Source of the DNA: Streptomyces sp. SCUT-3
Lineage (GTDB): Bacteria; Actinomycetota; Actinomycetes; Streptomycetales; Streptomycetaceae
Reading direction: 5' to 3'
Assembly (NCBI RefSeq): GCF_014083985.1
Contig: NZ_CP046907.1
Location: 566,501 to 630,500, forward strand
Length of the DNA stretch: 64,000 nucleotides
A program made the position numbers and the translations under genes. The notes below the pieces were generated by a model. It was not told the origin of the DNA. It saw only the letters and a program-made list of their open reading frames with translations, and made no database searches. Of the stretch, positions 52,750-61,626 are shown in pieces; position 1 is the first letter of the stretch, and every line of letters starts with the position of its first letter.

Positions 52750-53538
52750 TCAGGCGCCCAGGTGCTCGCGGTCGCCCATGACCACCACCGGGTTCGCCTC
52801 CGGGTCGAGGGTCCTCAGCAGGTACTCCATCGACGCCTTCGACAGGCTCACGCAGCCCGAGGTCCCGCTGCCGTGGTCCAGGTGCAGCCAGATGCCGCCC
52901 CCCTTGTCCTGCCCGAGGGGCCGGGTCGGGTCCAGCGGCGAGGTGCCCCGGACCCGGTTGTAGTCGATCGCCACCACCAGGTCGAAGTCGTGCCAGTGGC
53001 TCTTCGCCCAGTGGCGGGGCGCGGTGAAGGCGTCGGAGCGCGTGTACGGCAGGCGCGTGCCGGGGTCCGGCAGGACGCCGCCCGCGTCGGAGAGGGTGAA
53101 GACGCCGACGGGACTGCGGCGGTCGCCCTCGTGGTGGTCGGTGGTCCAGCCGCGCTTGCCGTTGTGGGCGTCCATGGTGCGCGCCCGCCGCCAGGTGCCG
53201 TCGTCCGCCCGGGTGAACAGGACGGCGGTGGACCGCGCGGAGCCGGCGCCCTCGCCGTAGACGGCCAGGACCTGGCGCGAGTCGCCGGGGATCCGCTCGC
53301 GCAGCCGCTCCCCCACTCCGGGGATCCCTTCCGGCGCGCGGGGCGAGGGGCGGGGCGGCGACGGCTCCGCGGCGGACGGGGCCGGCCGGGCACCGGAGCC
53401 GCCCCCGCCGTTCCCCGCGCCGCCGTCCCCGCCGCATCCGGTGAGCAGCGCGAGCAGCGCCGCGGCGGCGACCGCCGCGGCGCTCCGCCCGCGCACCCGC
53501 GCCCGCACCCGCACCCGTTCCGTCTCCACGCGCACCAC
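52750..53538 (-). CDS. L,D-transpeptidase-like lipoprotein
   Basis: 262-residue lipoprotein: GTG at 53538 with GGGAACG upstream, Arg-rich n-region, lipobox LLTGC (C about 35), then a Gly/Pro/Ala-rich linker to residue 75. The C-terminal domain ends in HLDHGSGTSGCVSLSKAS, the His/Cys catalytic motif of YkuD/ErfK L,D-transpeptidases in the short SGCVSL form. It should cross-link or edit peptidoglycan at the outer face of the membrane. The gene is monocistronic; a 12-bp minisatellite lies upstream. Confidence 0.88.
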   Translation of the reverse strand: MVRVETERVRVRARVRGRSAAAVAAAALLALLTGCGGDGGAGNGGGGSGARPAPSAAEPSPPRPSPRAPEGIPGVGERLRERIPGDSRQVLAVYGEGAGSARSTAVLFTRADDGTWRRARTMDAHNGKRGWTTDHHEGDRRSPVGVFTLSDAGGVLPDPGTRLPYTRSDAFTAPRHWAKSHWHDFDLVVAIDYNRVRGTSPLDPTRPLGQDKGGGIWLHLDHGSGTSGCVSLSKASMEYLLRTLDPEANPVVVMGDREHLGA

Positions 53539-53620
53539 CGTTCCCGCCTGCCCCCGAGTCGTCCCCCTGCACACCGAGGACGCACGGGAGACGCGGCCCG
53601 TTCCCTGCGGCGTTCCCTGC

Positions 53621-53704
53621 GGCGGTCCCGGCGGCGGTCCCGGCGGCGGTCCCGGCGGCGGTCCCGGCGGCGGTCTCGACGGCGGTCCGGGCGGCGGTCC
53701 GGGC
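53621..53704. repeat. 12-bp tandem repeat, 4 perfect and 3 variant copies
   Basis: GGCGGTCCCGGC four times from 53621 to 53668, then three variants to 53704, in the gap between the L,D-transpeptidase and exporter genes. Confidence 0.9.
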
Positions 53705-53815
53705 CGCCGGGAAAACCGTTTGACGGTGCCGACCGGACGGCGGGAGCCTTTCCCTTCCGAACGGGGCGGATCCGCCCGCACGCCCGCACCCACACGACAA
53801 TCCGGCAGGACACCC

Positions 53816-55689
53816 ATGTCGCTTCGTGACCTCCCGCATGCCGAACCGGGTGTACCGGACGTCAGGTCCGGTTTCCGCCTGCTGGTGTGGCTGGGCAGGC
53901 AGCAGCCGGCCGGCCAGGTCGGCGCCGCCCTGTGGGGATTCCTGTGGCTGGGGTCGATCGCGGCCCTGCCGGCCGGGGTCGGCCTGGCCGTGCAGGCCGT
54001 CGTGGACGGCTCCGGGCGCGGGCTGGCCGCCGCGGCCGCCCTGCTCCTCGCCCTGGGGCCCTGACCGCGCTCGGGGACACCATGACCCACCGGGTGACCG
54101 TCACCAACTGGCTCACCGCCGCCGCCCGCCTCCAGCAGCTGCTGGCCCGCAGGACGGCCGAGCTGGGGCCGGTGCTCACCCGGCGGGTGGCGGCCGGCGA
54201 GGTCGTCGCGGTGGGCACCGGTGACGTGGAGAAGATCTGCTGGTTCGTCGAGGCGTTCTCCCGGTTCGCCGCGGCCGTCGCCGCCTGCGTCGCCGTCTCG
54301 GTCGGCCTGATGCTCTACCAGCCGCTGATCGGCGTCGCGGTGGCGGTCGGGGTTCCCGTGCTGGCGCTGTCCGTGCTGCCGCTGCTGCCGGCCGCGCAGC
54401 GGCGCGCCGACGAGCAGCGGACGCGGGCGGGCCGGGCGACCGAGCTGGCCTCGGACACCGTCGCCGGACTGCGGGTGCTGCGGGGCATCGGCGGCGAGGA
54501 GCTGTTCCTGGCCCGCTACCGGTCCGCCTCCCAGGCGGTGCGGGCCGCCGCGGTGCGCAGCGCCCGGATGTGGTCGCTGATCAGTGCGCTCCAGGTGGTG
54601 CTGCCGGGGCTGTTCCTGGTCGCGGTGGTCTGGTTCGGCGCGCGGCTCGCGCTCCAGGGCCGGATCACGGTCGGCGAGCTCGTGGCCTGCTACGGCGCCG
54701 TCTCCTTCCTGCTGATGCCGCTGCGGATCTTCGAGGAGACCGCCTCGGCCTGGATCTTCTCCCGCGCCTCCGCGGACCGGGCCGCGCGGGTGCTCGGCCT
54801 GCGGCGCGGGGACGCGCCGGCGGGCGGCGGAACGCACGCCCCCGGCGCCACCGGGACGGCGGACGGCGCGGGCCTGCCCGCCGGCGGCGACCTGTACGAC
54901 CCGGTCAGCGGCCTGCTTGCGCCCGCCGGGAAGCTGACCGCCGTGGTGTGCGGCGACCCGGACGCGGCGGGCCTGCTGGCCGACCGCCTGGGCGGGCACG
55001 CGCCGGGAGCGGACGGGGACGAGCCGTCCGTCCTGCTGGGCGGCGTGGCGCTGGACGCGGTGGAGCTGCACCGGGCCCGCGCGGCGGTGCTGGTCCAGGA
55101 CAAGGACCCGGTGCTGCTGTCCGGCACCCTGCGGGAGCTGCTGGACGTGCCGGCCTCGGGCGCGGTGACCGCGCGGGAGGCCCTGGAGGCCGCGCAGTGC
55201 GGCGACGTGCTCGACGCGCTCGCCCGGGCCTCGGCCGGCACTGCTGGCGCGGACGGCGACCCGATGGACGCCCGCATCACCGAACGCGGCCGCTCCCTGT
55301 CCGGGGGGCAGCGCCAGCGGCTCGCCCTGGCCCGCTCCCTGGTCGCCGACCCGGAGGTGCTGGTACTGGACGAGCCGACCAGCGCGGTCGACTCGCACAC
55401 CGAGGCCCGGATCGCCGAGGGCCTGCGCGGGCTGCGCGCCGGCCGCACGACGGTGGTGTTCACCTCCAGCCCGCTGCTGCTGGACCGGTCCGACCGGGTC
55501 GTGCTGGTGCGGGACGGCAGGACCGTGGCGTCCGGCACGCACCGCGGGCTGCTGCGCCAGGACCCGCGCTACCGCGCGGTGGTCGTCCGGGAGGCGGAGG
55601 CCGTCCCGGCGGCCCGCCCCGCGGGGGCGGCGGGGACGACGGGCGCGGCAAGGACGGCGGAGGCCGTCGGGACGGAGGACGAGGCATGA
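53816..55689 (+). pseudogene. ABC exporter subunit 1 (fused permease/ATPase), frameshifted
   Basis: About 624 residues if repaired. The frame breaks in the G run at 54055-54058: one extra G turns ALGP-stop into ALGALTALGDTMTHR and restores the long frame. TMD: six helices up to about residue 320. ATPase domain: Walker A is lost (VVCGDPDAAGLLAD) and the H-loop His is missing (VFTSSPLLLD), while LSGGQRQRLALAR and Walker B VLVLDEPTSAVD are canonical. ATG at 53816 has CAGGA upstream. Its stop overlaps the next gene's ATG (ATGA). Confidence 0.82.
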
Positions 55690-57539
55690 TCGGCATGGCG
55701 CCGCCCGAGCACGACCCCGACGCACCGCACCGGGCTGCCGTCCTCCCGGTCGGCTCGCCCGCCACGGTGCGCGCCTACGTGCGCGAACTGGCCGGCCGGC
55801 ACCGCGCGGCGTTCGCCGTGCTGGTCGCGGTCAACGCGGGCGCGGTGCTGGCGTCCATGGCCGGCCCCCACCTGCTCGGCACCCTGGTGCAGGACCTGGC
55901 CGACGGGGCCCGGGAACTGCACCTGGAGCGCACGGTCGTGCTGTTCCTGGCCGCCCTGGCCGTCCAGGCGGTGCTGGTGCGGCAGGTGCGGCTGCGCGGC
56001 GCGGTGCTGGGCGAGCGGATGCTGGCGGACCTGCGCGAGGACTTCCTGGTGCGGTCGGTGGCCCTGCCCCCGGGGGTGCTGGAGAAGGCCGGCACCGGCG
56101 ACCTGCTGTCGCGGATCACCACCGACATCGACCGGCTGTCCAACGCCATGCGGCAGGCGGTCCCCCACCTGGTCGTCGCGGCGGTGTGGACGGTGCTGCT
56201 GCTGGGCGCGATCGTGTGGACCTCGCCGCCGCTGGCCCTGGCCGTGCTGGTGGCGCTGCCGCTGCTGCTGGCGGTGTCCCGGTGGTACTTCCGGCGGGCG
56301 CCGCAGGCCTACCGGTCGGAGGCCGCCGGGTACGCGGCGGTCGCCGCCTCCCTGGCGGAGACCGTGGACGCCGGGCGCACCGTGGAGGCGCACCGGCTCG
56401 GGGAGCGGCGGGTCCGCCTGTCGGAGCGGCGGATCGGCGAGTGGGTGGCCTGGGAGCGCTACACCCTCTTCCTGCGCAGCGTGCTGTTCCCCGGGGTGGG
56501 CGCGGCCCACACCCTCGTGCTGGTGTCGGTGCTGGTCGTCGGGGGGTTCCTCGTGCTGGAGGGGCGGATGACGGTCGGCGAGCTGACCGCGGGCACGCTG
56601 TACGCGCAGATGCTGGTGGACCCGGTCAACCTGATCCTGCGCTGGTACGACGAGTTGCAGGTCGCCCAGGTCTCGGTCGCCAGGCTGGTCGGTGTGCGGG
56701 AGGTCGAGGAGCCGGAGGCCGACCACGGCGCCGTTCCGCGGGGGCGGGAGCTGAGCGCCGAGGAGGTCCGCTTCGGCTACCTGCCCGGCAGCGACGTGCT
56801 GCACGACGTCTGCCTGTCGGTGCGGCCGGGCACCCGGCTGGCGCTGGTCGGGCCGTCGGGTGCGGGCAAGTCCACCCTCGGCAGGCTGCTGGCGGGGATC
56901 TACGCCCCCCGCGCGGGCGAGGTGTCCCTGGGCGGGGCGCCGCTGGCGCGCATGCCCGCCGAGCGGGTGCGCGCGCACGTGGCGCTGGTCAACCAGGAGC
57001 ACCACGTGTTCGTCGGGTCGCTGCGCGACAACCTGCTGCTGGCCCGTCCCGATGCCGGGGACGAGCAGTTGTGGGAGGCGCTCGGCGCGGTCGACGCGGA
57101 CGGGTGGGCGGCCGCGCTGGACGGCGGCCTGGACGCCGAGGTCGGCTCCGGGGGCGCGGCGCTGACCCCGGCCCAGGCGCAGCAGGTGGCGCTGGCGCGC
57201 CTGGTGCTGGCCGACCCGCACACCCTGGTGCTGGACGAGGCGACCTCGCTGCTGGACCCCGGAGCCGCCCGGGACCTGGAGCGCTCGCTGGCCGGGGTGC
57301 TGGAGGGCCGCACGGTGGTGGCCATCGCGCACCGCCTGCACACCGCGCACGACGCGGACCTCATCGCCGTGGTCGAGGACGGCCGGATCACCGAACTGGG
57401 CGGCCACGACCGGCTGGTGGCGGCCGGCGGGGCCTACGCGGCCCTGTGGCGCTCCTGGCACGGGGACCGGCAGGACGGCGACGGGGAGGGCGACGGCGGC
57501 GGGCGGGGCCGCGCACTGGACGGCGCGAGGACGAACTGA
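55686..57539 (+). CDS. ABC exporter subunit 2 (fused permease/ATPase)
   Basis: 617-residue partner of the previous gene, coupled by a 4-base overlap. TMD residues about 40-330. ATPase domain: Walker A GPSGAGKSTL, Q-loop VNQEHHVF, Walker B TLVLDEATSLLD and H-loop AIAHRLHT are canonical, but the signature is degenerate (LTPAQAQQVALAR). Together the pair forms one complete ATP site (Walker motifs of subunit 2 with signature of subunit 1) and one dead site, the pattern of asymmetric heterodimeric exporters. ATG at 55695 is an alternative start. Substrate unknown. Confidence 0.92.
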   Translation: MIGMAPPEHDPDAPHRAAVLPVGSPATVRAYVRELAGRHRAAFAVLVAVNAGAVLASMAGPHLLGTLVQDLADGARELHLERTVVLFLAALAVQAVLVRQVRLRGAVLGERMLADLREDFLVRSVALPPGVLEKAGTGDLLSRITTDIDRLSNAMRQAVPHLVVAAVWTVLLLGAIVWTSPPLALAVLVALPLLLAVSRWYFRRAPQAYRSEAAGYAAVAASLAETVDAGRTVEAHRLGERRVRLSERRIGEWVAWERYTLFLRSVLFPGVGAAHTLVLVSVLVVGGFLVLEGRMTVGELTAGTLYAQMLVDPVNLILRWYDELQVAQVSVARLVGVREVEEPEADHGAVPRGRELSAEEVRFGYLPGSDVLHDVCLSVRPGTRLALVGPSGAGKSTLGRLLAGIYAPRAGEVSLGGAPLARMPAERVRAHVALVNQEHHVFVGSLRDNLLLARPDAGDEQLWEALGAVDADGWAAALDGGLDAEVGSGGAALTPAQAQQVALARLVLADPHTLVLDEATSLLDPGAARDLERSLAGVLEGRTVVAIAHRLHTAHDADLIAVVEDGRITELGGHDRLVAAGGAYAALWRSWHGDRQDGDGEGDGGGRGRALDGARTN

Positions 57540-57700
57540 CCTGCCCCGACCCCTTCCTGACGGCGGGTCGCCCTTCGGTAGTGTGCACGCGTTCCACCGC
57601 AGAACGAGAGAACGGGGATTCCCTCCATGGGAGGACGGAACGTGCCCTTCGGCACGCCACGGGCGGGGTCGTCGGCCCCCGGTACCGGAACCGGAGGCGC

Positions 57701-59347
57701 ATGACGATGGCTTCGGACTTCGCGCGCCTGCTCAAGCAGGACTTCTCGGACATGGAGGCCGCCGCCGAGGCGTGGCGCAAGCTCTCCACCACCATGCAGG
57801 AGCTGGCCGAGCGTCACCGCTCCAAGGTCACCGGCCCGCTGCACGCGCAGTGGGAGGGCGAGGACGCCGACGCGGCCCTGTACTACCTGGAGGACGTCGA
57901 GACCCGCATCGGCCTGGTCCGGACCGAGGCCATGGCCGTCCACGAGGTCGTCGACACCACGCGCCTGCGGATGGAGCAGGCGCAGACCGACCTGCGCAAC
58001 GCGGTCAGGAGGGCCGAGGAGAACGGCTACGAGGTCGACGACGACGGGACCGTCAGCGACCCGCAGACCGCCTCGCTCCCCCGCAACGACCCCGACACCC
58101 AGGAGATCGCGCGGCAGCGCGGCGGCCCGATGGGCGAGTACCGCCGGTGGATCGACGACGCCCTCACCGACGCCCGTAAGGCGAGCGACGACGGCAAGAA
58201 GGCCCTGTCCGGGCTCAACGGCGACATCATGGAGCGGTTCAACTTCGACGCCGCCGCCGAGTCCGCCTCCGACGTCGACGCGGCCATGAAGGCCCTGGGG
58301 ATCCAGGACCCCCAGGTCCCCCGGGACGACCCGAAGGCCGCCGCCGAGTGGTGGAAGGCCCTCGACCCCGAGGAACGCGACCTGTACACCACGCTGTACC
58401 CGGACCTGATCGGCTCCACCGACGGCCTGCCCACCACCGTGCGCAACGACGCCAACCGGCTCGCCCTGGAGCAGGAGCTCAACGCCCTGGAGAACCGCGA
58501 GGGCCGCAGCTTCGGCGACACCACCAACGAGGACCTCAACACCCGCCAGCAGAACCTGATGATCCTCCGGGACATGCTCGACGAGGGCGACGGCGCCCCC
58601 GCCGGCAAGGAGCGGTACCTGCTCGCCTTCGACTCCGACGGCGACGGCAAGGCCGTCGTCGCCATGGGCAACCCGGACACCGCGGCCCACACCGGGGTGC
58701 TCGTGCCCGGCACGAACACCACCATGGAGTCGATGCCCGGCCAGCTCAACCGGATCAGCGCGCTGCAGGACTCCGCCAAGGAGCACAGCGACGGCGAGGA
58801 CGTGGCCATGATCAGCTGGCTCGGCTACGACGCCCCCGAGGCGGCGGCCACCGACTTCAACAGCGTCACGACCGAGGGCCGCGCCCAGGACGCGGCGCCG
58901 GACCTGCGGCAGTTCCTCGACGGCACCCGGGCCTCGCACCAGGGCGCCCCGAGCCACCTGACGGTCATCGGCCACAGCTACGGGTCGACCACCGTGGGCG
59001 CGGCCGCCGCCGGCGGCGACGGCCTCGGGGCGGACGACATCGTGGCGGTGGGAAGCCCCGGCATGACCGTCAACGAGGCCGGCGACCTGCAGATCGACCC
59101 GGACCGCGTCTGGATCGGGGCCGCGGGCGACGACGAGATCATCGACATGTTCTCCGACTTCAACCTCGGCGACAATCCCGCCGAGGAGCCCTTCGGCGGC
59201 AACAACTTCGAGGTGGACACCAGCGGGCACAGCGGCTACTGGGACCCGAACAGCAGGAGCCTCGACAACCAGGGGAAGATCATCTCCGGCCGTCCTCCGA
59301 CCGAGGTCCCCAAGGAGGACAACGATGTTCCGCTCCTCCCCTGGTAG
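57701..59347 (+). CDS. DUF1023-type alpha/beta hydrolase with N-terminal WXG motif
   Basis: 548-residue protein. The N-terminal ~130 residues are long coiled helices with a WXG turn (W51-E52-G53 in HAQWEGEDA), as in ESX/type VII secreted proteins. The C-terminal hydrolase has the nucleophile S426 in GHSYGS and acid/base candidates in AAGDDEIIDMF and TSGHSGYW. No signal peptide. ATG at 57701 has CGGAGG 5 bases upstream. It is followed by a lipoprotein gene overlapping its stop and a second small WXG-like gene, suggesting a secreted enzyme unit. No ESX secretion core is within the window. Confidence 0.85.
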   Translation: MTMASDFARLLKQDFSDMEAAAEAWRKLSTTMQELAERHRSKVTGPLHAQWEGEDADAALYYLEDVETRIGLVRTEAMAVHEVVDTTRLRMEQAQTDLRNAVRRAEENGYEVDDDGTVSDPQTASLPRNDPDTQEIARQRGGPMGEYRRWIDDALTDARKASDDGKKALSGLNGDIMERFNFDAAAESASDVDAAMKALGIQDPQVPRDDPKAAAEWWKALDPEERDLYTTLYPDLIGSTDGLPTTVRNDANRLALEQELNALENREGRSFGDTTNEDLNTRQQNLMILRDMLDEGDGAPAGKERYLLAFDSDGDGKAVVAMGNPDTAAHTGVLVPGTNTTMESMPGQLNRISALQDSAKEHSDGEDVAMISWLGYDAPEAAATDFNSVTTEGRAQDAAPDLRQFLDGTRASHQGAPSHLTVIGHSYGSTTVGAAAAGGDGLGADDIVAVGSPGMTVNEAGDLQIDPDRVWIGAAGDDEIIDMFSDFNLGDNPAEEPFGGNNFEVDTSGHSGYWDPNSRSLDNQGKIISGRPPTEVPKEDNDVPLLPW

Positions 59348-59909
59348 CCCCTCCCTCCCCGCCCGGAAATCCCCGATGCCCAAGTCCAGGTCCTTCTGGT
59401 GCGCCCTGAGCGCCACCGCACTACTTCTCACCGGAGCCTGCATGTCCGACGAAGGAAAGAACGCCCCCCTGCCGCGCATGAGCAAGGAGGAGGCCACCAC
59501 GCGGGCCGAGGAGTACGCCTCCCGCATGGCCGAGGCCGCCGGCGTGAGCCTCCGGGAGGGGGACGCCGAAACCTACTTCTACGACTGCGTGGGCAAGAAC
59601 GACGAGATCGCCGGGGACGGCCGGTTCTCCCTCTACCACGCCGTCCACGCGGACCTGCCCAAGGAGGAGCACACGGCGGCCGTCCGGAAGCTGCGCGCCG
59701 ACTTCAAGGAGAAGGGCTACGAGGTCACCGGGTACCGGGAGTACGAGGACGACTACCGCACGGCCACGGTGAGCGCCACAATCCCCGACGACCGGTTCAC
59801 CGTGGACGTCTCCTCCTCCGGCCCGTCGAGGAAGCCGTCCAAGACCCTGCTGTTCGGCGTCCGCACGCCCTGCCTGCTGCCGCCGGGCGCGACGCAGGAG
59901 ACGCAGTGA
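59325..59909 (+). CDS. small lipoprotein of the WXG-hydrolase operon
   Basis: 194-residue protein; ATG at 59325 overlaps the hydrolase end by 23 bases and has a perfect AAGGAGG. Residues 17-38 are a signal region (RSFWCALSATALLLTGAC) with a weak lipobox LTGAC. The mature part is charged and soluble, with a conserved-looking CVGKND Cys and RTPCLLP Cys that may form a disulfide. Family not recognised. A later start at 59376 would give a tighter signal peptide. Position suggests it partners the hydrolase. Confidence 0.78.
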   Translation: MFRSSPGSPSLPARKSPMPKSRSFWCALSATALLLTGACMSDEGKNAPLPRMSKEEATTRAEEYASRMAEAAGVSLREGDAETYFYDCVGKNDEIAGDGRFSLYHAVHADLPKEEHTAAVRKLRADFKEKGYEVTGYREYEDDYRTATVSATIPDDRFTVDVSSSGPSRKPSKTLLFGVRTPCLLPPGATQETQ

Positions 59910-59967
59910 CCCGCGGCGGGCCGTCCGGGGCCCGCCGCCAGGACCGGCACCACGGGGAGCAGTGACG

Positions 59968-60555
59968 ATGTCGAAGAACATGAAGGTCGACCCGGCGGAG
60001 CTGCGGGCGTCCGCAAGCGCCGCCGACACCATCGCCGAGGACATGGGGAGCCCCAGCGACAAGGCGGTCAAGGACGCGGACGCGGCGGGCGGGGCCCTGT
60101 CCGGCTGGTCCGTGGCCGGGGCCCTCCAGGAGATCGCCTCCAGCTGGCGCCCGGCGCTGAAGGGCCTGGAGGAGCGCACCCGAGCGGGTGCGGCGAACCT
60201 GCGCAGGTCCGCCGACGGCCACGAGTGGAACGACGACCTGGTCTCGCAGGACTTCGAGAAGTTCGACACCTCCACGCAGGCCGCACCCGCGATCGGCACC
60301 ATGGGCGCCCCCGGCGGCGCCTCCCCGTTCGGTGCCCCGGCCTGGTCGACGCGGCCCACCCCCGGGGAGCCGATGGCCCCCGCCGCCAACGGGGCCCCGA
60401 TCCAGCACACCCCCGGCGCGGGCCTCCCGTCCGCCTCGGACAGCCCGGCGGCGACCATGCCGGTGTACGACCCGGACGCGATCGTCGGCGGCCCGGCGCC
60501 GGACACGGGCCCGGCCCCCTTCCGCCCGGACCCGTCGAAGAACCCCTTCGGCTGA
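59968..60555 (+). CDS. WXG100-like small protein with Pro-rich tail
   Basis: 195-residue protein: residues 5-95 form two predicted helices separated by a GWSVAG turn (a WXG-like position, but W-S-V), as in ESX-associated substrates; residues 100-195 are Pro/Ala/Gly-rich and probably disordered, ending DPSKNPFG. ATG at 59968 has GGGGAG about 8 bases upstream. Third gene of the hydrolase/lipoprotein unit, 58 bases downstream. May be a partner or chaperone for secretion. Confidence 0.7.
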   Translation: MSKNMKVDPAELRASASAADTIAEDMGSPSDKAVKDADAAGGALSGWSVAGALQEIASSWRPALKGLEERTRAGAANLRRSADGHEWNDDLVSQDFEKFDTSTQAAPAIGTMGAPGGASPFGAPAWSTRPTPGEPMAPAANGAPIQHTPGAGLPSASDSPAATMPVYDPDAIVGGPAPDTGPAPFRPDPSKNPFG

Positions 60556-60564
60556 TCCTTCGAA

Positions 60565-60626
60565 ACGGGATGCGGGAACGCCGGTCCCGGTGCGTGTGCA
60601 CCGGGACCGGCGTTCCCGCATCCCGT
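60565..60626. terminator. very long bidirectional hairpin
   Basis: Perfect 29-bp stem (60565-60593 with 60598-60626) with a 4-base loop, between convergent genes. Confidence 0.85.
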
Positions 60627-60666
60627 CCGTTCCCGTCCGTGTCCGGCCGCGGCCGGCCGGGCCGGT

Positions 60667-61461
60667 TCAGCCGACGAAGCCGAGGGCGCCCAGGGCGCCG
60701 ACGCCGCCGGCCAGGACGAACAGCGGGCTGAGGACCTTGACCTCGACCCAGCTGCCGGCCTTGAAGCGCATGAACTTCGGCGGGCCCAGCGGGTACCAGC
60801 GCTTGCCGCCCAGCGGCAGCGGCCACAGGACCGGGCAGCCGGAGACGGTCAGCGCGTCGCCCAGGCAGTGCACGAGGGCGCCGACCACGATGGGCAGACC
60901 GACCCACATGTACTCCTGGCCCGGCTCGGAGAACAGCCAGCCGGCCCCGCCGACGGTGGTGTCCAGGACGTCGGCGAGCATCCAGGCGCTGGTCGCGCCG
61001 AGCAGCCACACCATCACGTCGCTGGAGGGCCGGGCCTGCCTCCACAGCAGGCCCTCGATGGCCAGCACCATGTGCACGAACAGCACGACCAGCACGCCCC
61101 AGCGGTCGACCCACACCGCGGTCGCCGAGGCCGCCGCCCCGCACATCAGCGCCCACACCCAGGTGTGGGTCAGGGTGCGGTGCCCGCCCTTGCGGTTGGG
61201 GTCCTTCTTGCCCCGGGTGGCCTTGTAGACGGCGTAGGAGACCTTGTCGACGACCTCGCACACGCCGCGCGAGAGGGGCCCGAAGGACCGGGATATGGTG
61301 GCCGCCTTGTGGTCCAGGTCGGGGGCGAGGGCCGCACCGGCGCAGATGAGCGCGCCGACGACGAGCACCGGCCACGGCATCGGCTCGTCCAGCGCGTACG
61401 CCGCCGCGCCCAGCCCCAGCCAGGCCGCCGCCCCGGACAGTGAATGCGCGGGTCCCATCAT
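60667..61461 (-). CDS. membrane-bound metal-dependent hydrolase (YdjM/DUF457 type)
   Basis: 264-residue integral membrane protein. N-terminal MMGPAHSLSGAAAWLG and APDLDHKAATISR give the His/Asp metal motif of the LexA-regulated YdjM-like hydrolases; RKGGHRTLTHTW and LVHCLGDALT add conserved His residues. About six hydrophobic helices. ATG at 61461 (or adjacent 61458); AGAGGGGGG lies about 13 bases upstream, rather far. Similar genes are often DNA-damage induced; no LexA box is apparent here. Confidence 0.85.
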   Translation of the reverse strand: MMGPAHSLSGAAAWLGLGAAAYALDEPMPWPVLVVGALICAGAALAPDLDHKAATISRSFGPLSRGVCEVVDKVSYAVYKATRGKKDPNRKGGHRTLTHTWVWALMCGAAASATAVWVDRWGVLVVLFVHMVLAIEGLLWRQARPSSDVMVWLLGATSAWMLADVLDTTVGGAGWLFSEPGQEYMWVGLPIVVGALVHCLGDALTVSGCPVLWPLPLGGKRWYPLGPPKFMRFKAGSWVEVKVLSPLFVLAGGVGALGALGFVG

Positions 61462-61626
61462 GGCGAGGACCGCCCCCCTCTTTCGTTGTGTGCTCCGCGA
61501 AGCGCGGTCCGTGCCGCGTGCGTCCCGCGGCCGCCGGTCCCGGCCGGGGCAACAGCGTAGCGCTACGTGATCACGGCGGGTGGAGCCGGTTCTGTTTCGG
61601 GGGCCGGGGCAGGCAGTATGGAGGGC

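Noticed and set aside
54055-54064. Programmed ribosomal frameshift in the ABC subunit
   Set aside because: There is no slippery heptamer with a downstream structure typical of such signals, and three other genes have similar one-base errors in G runs.
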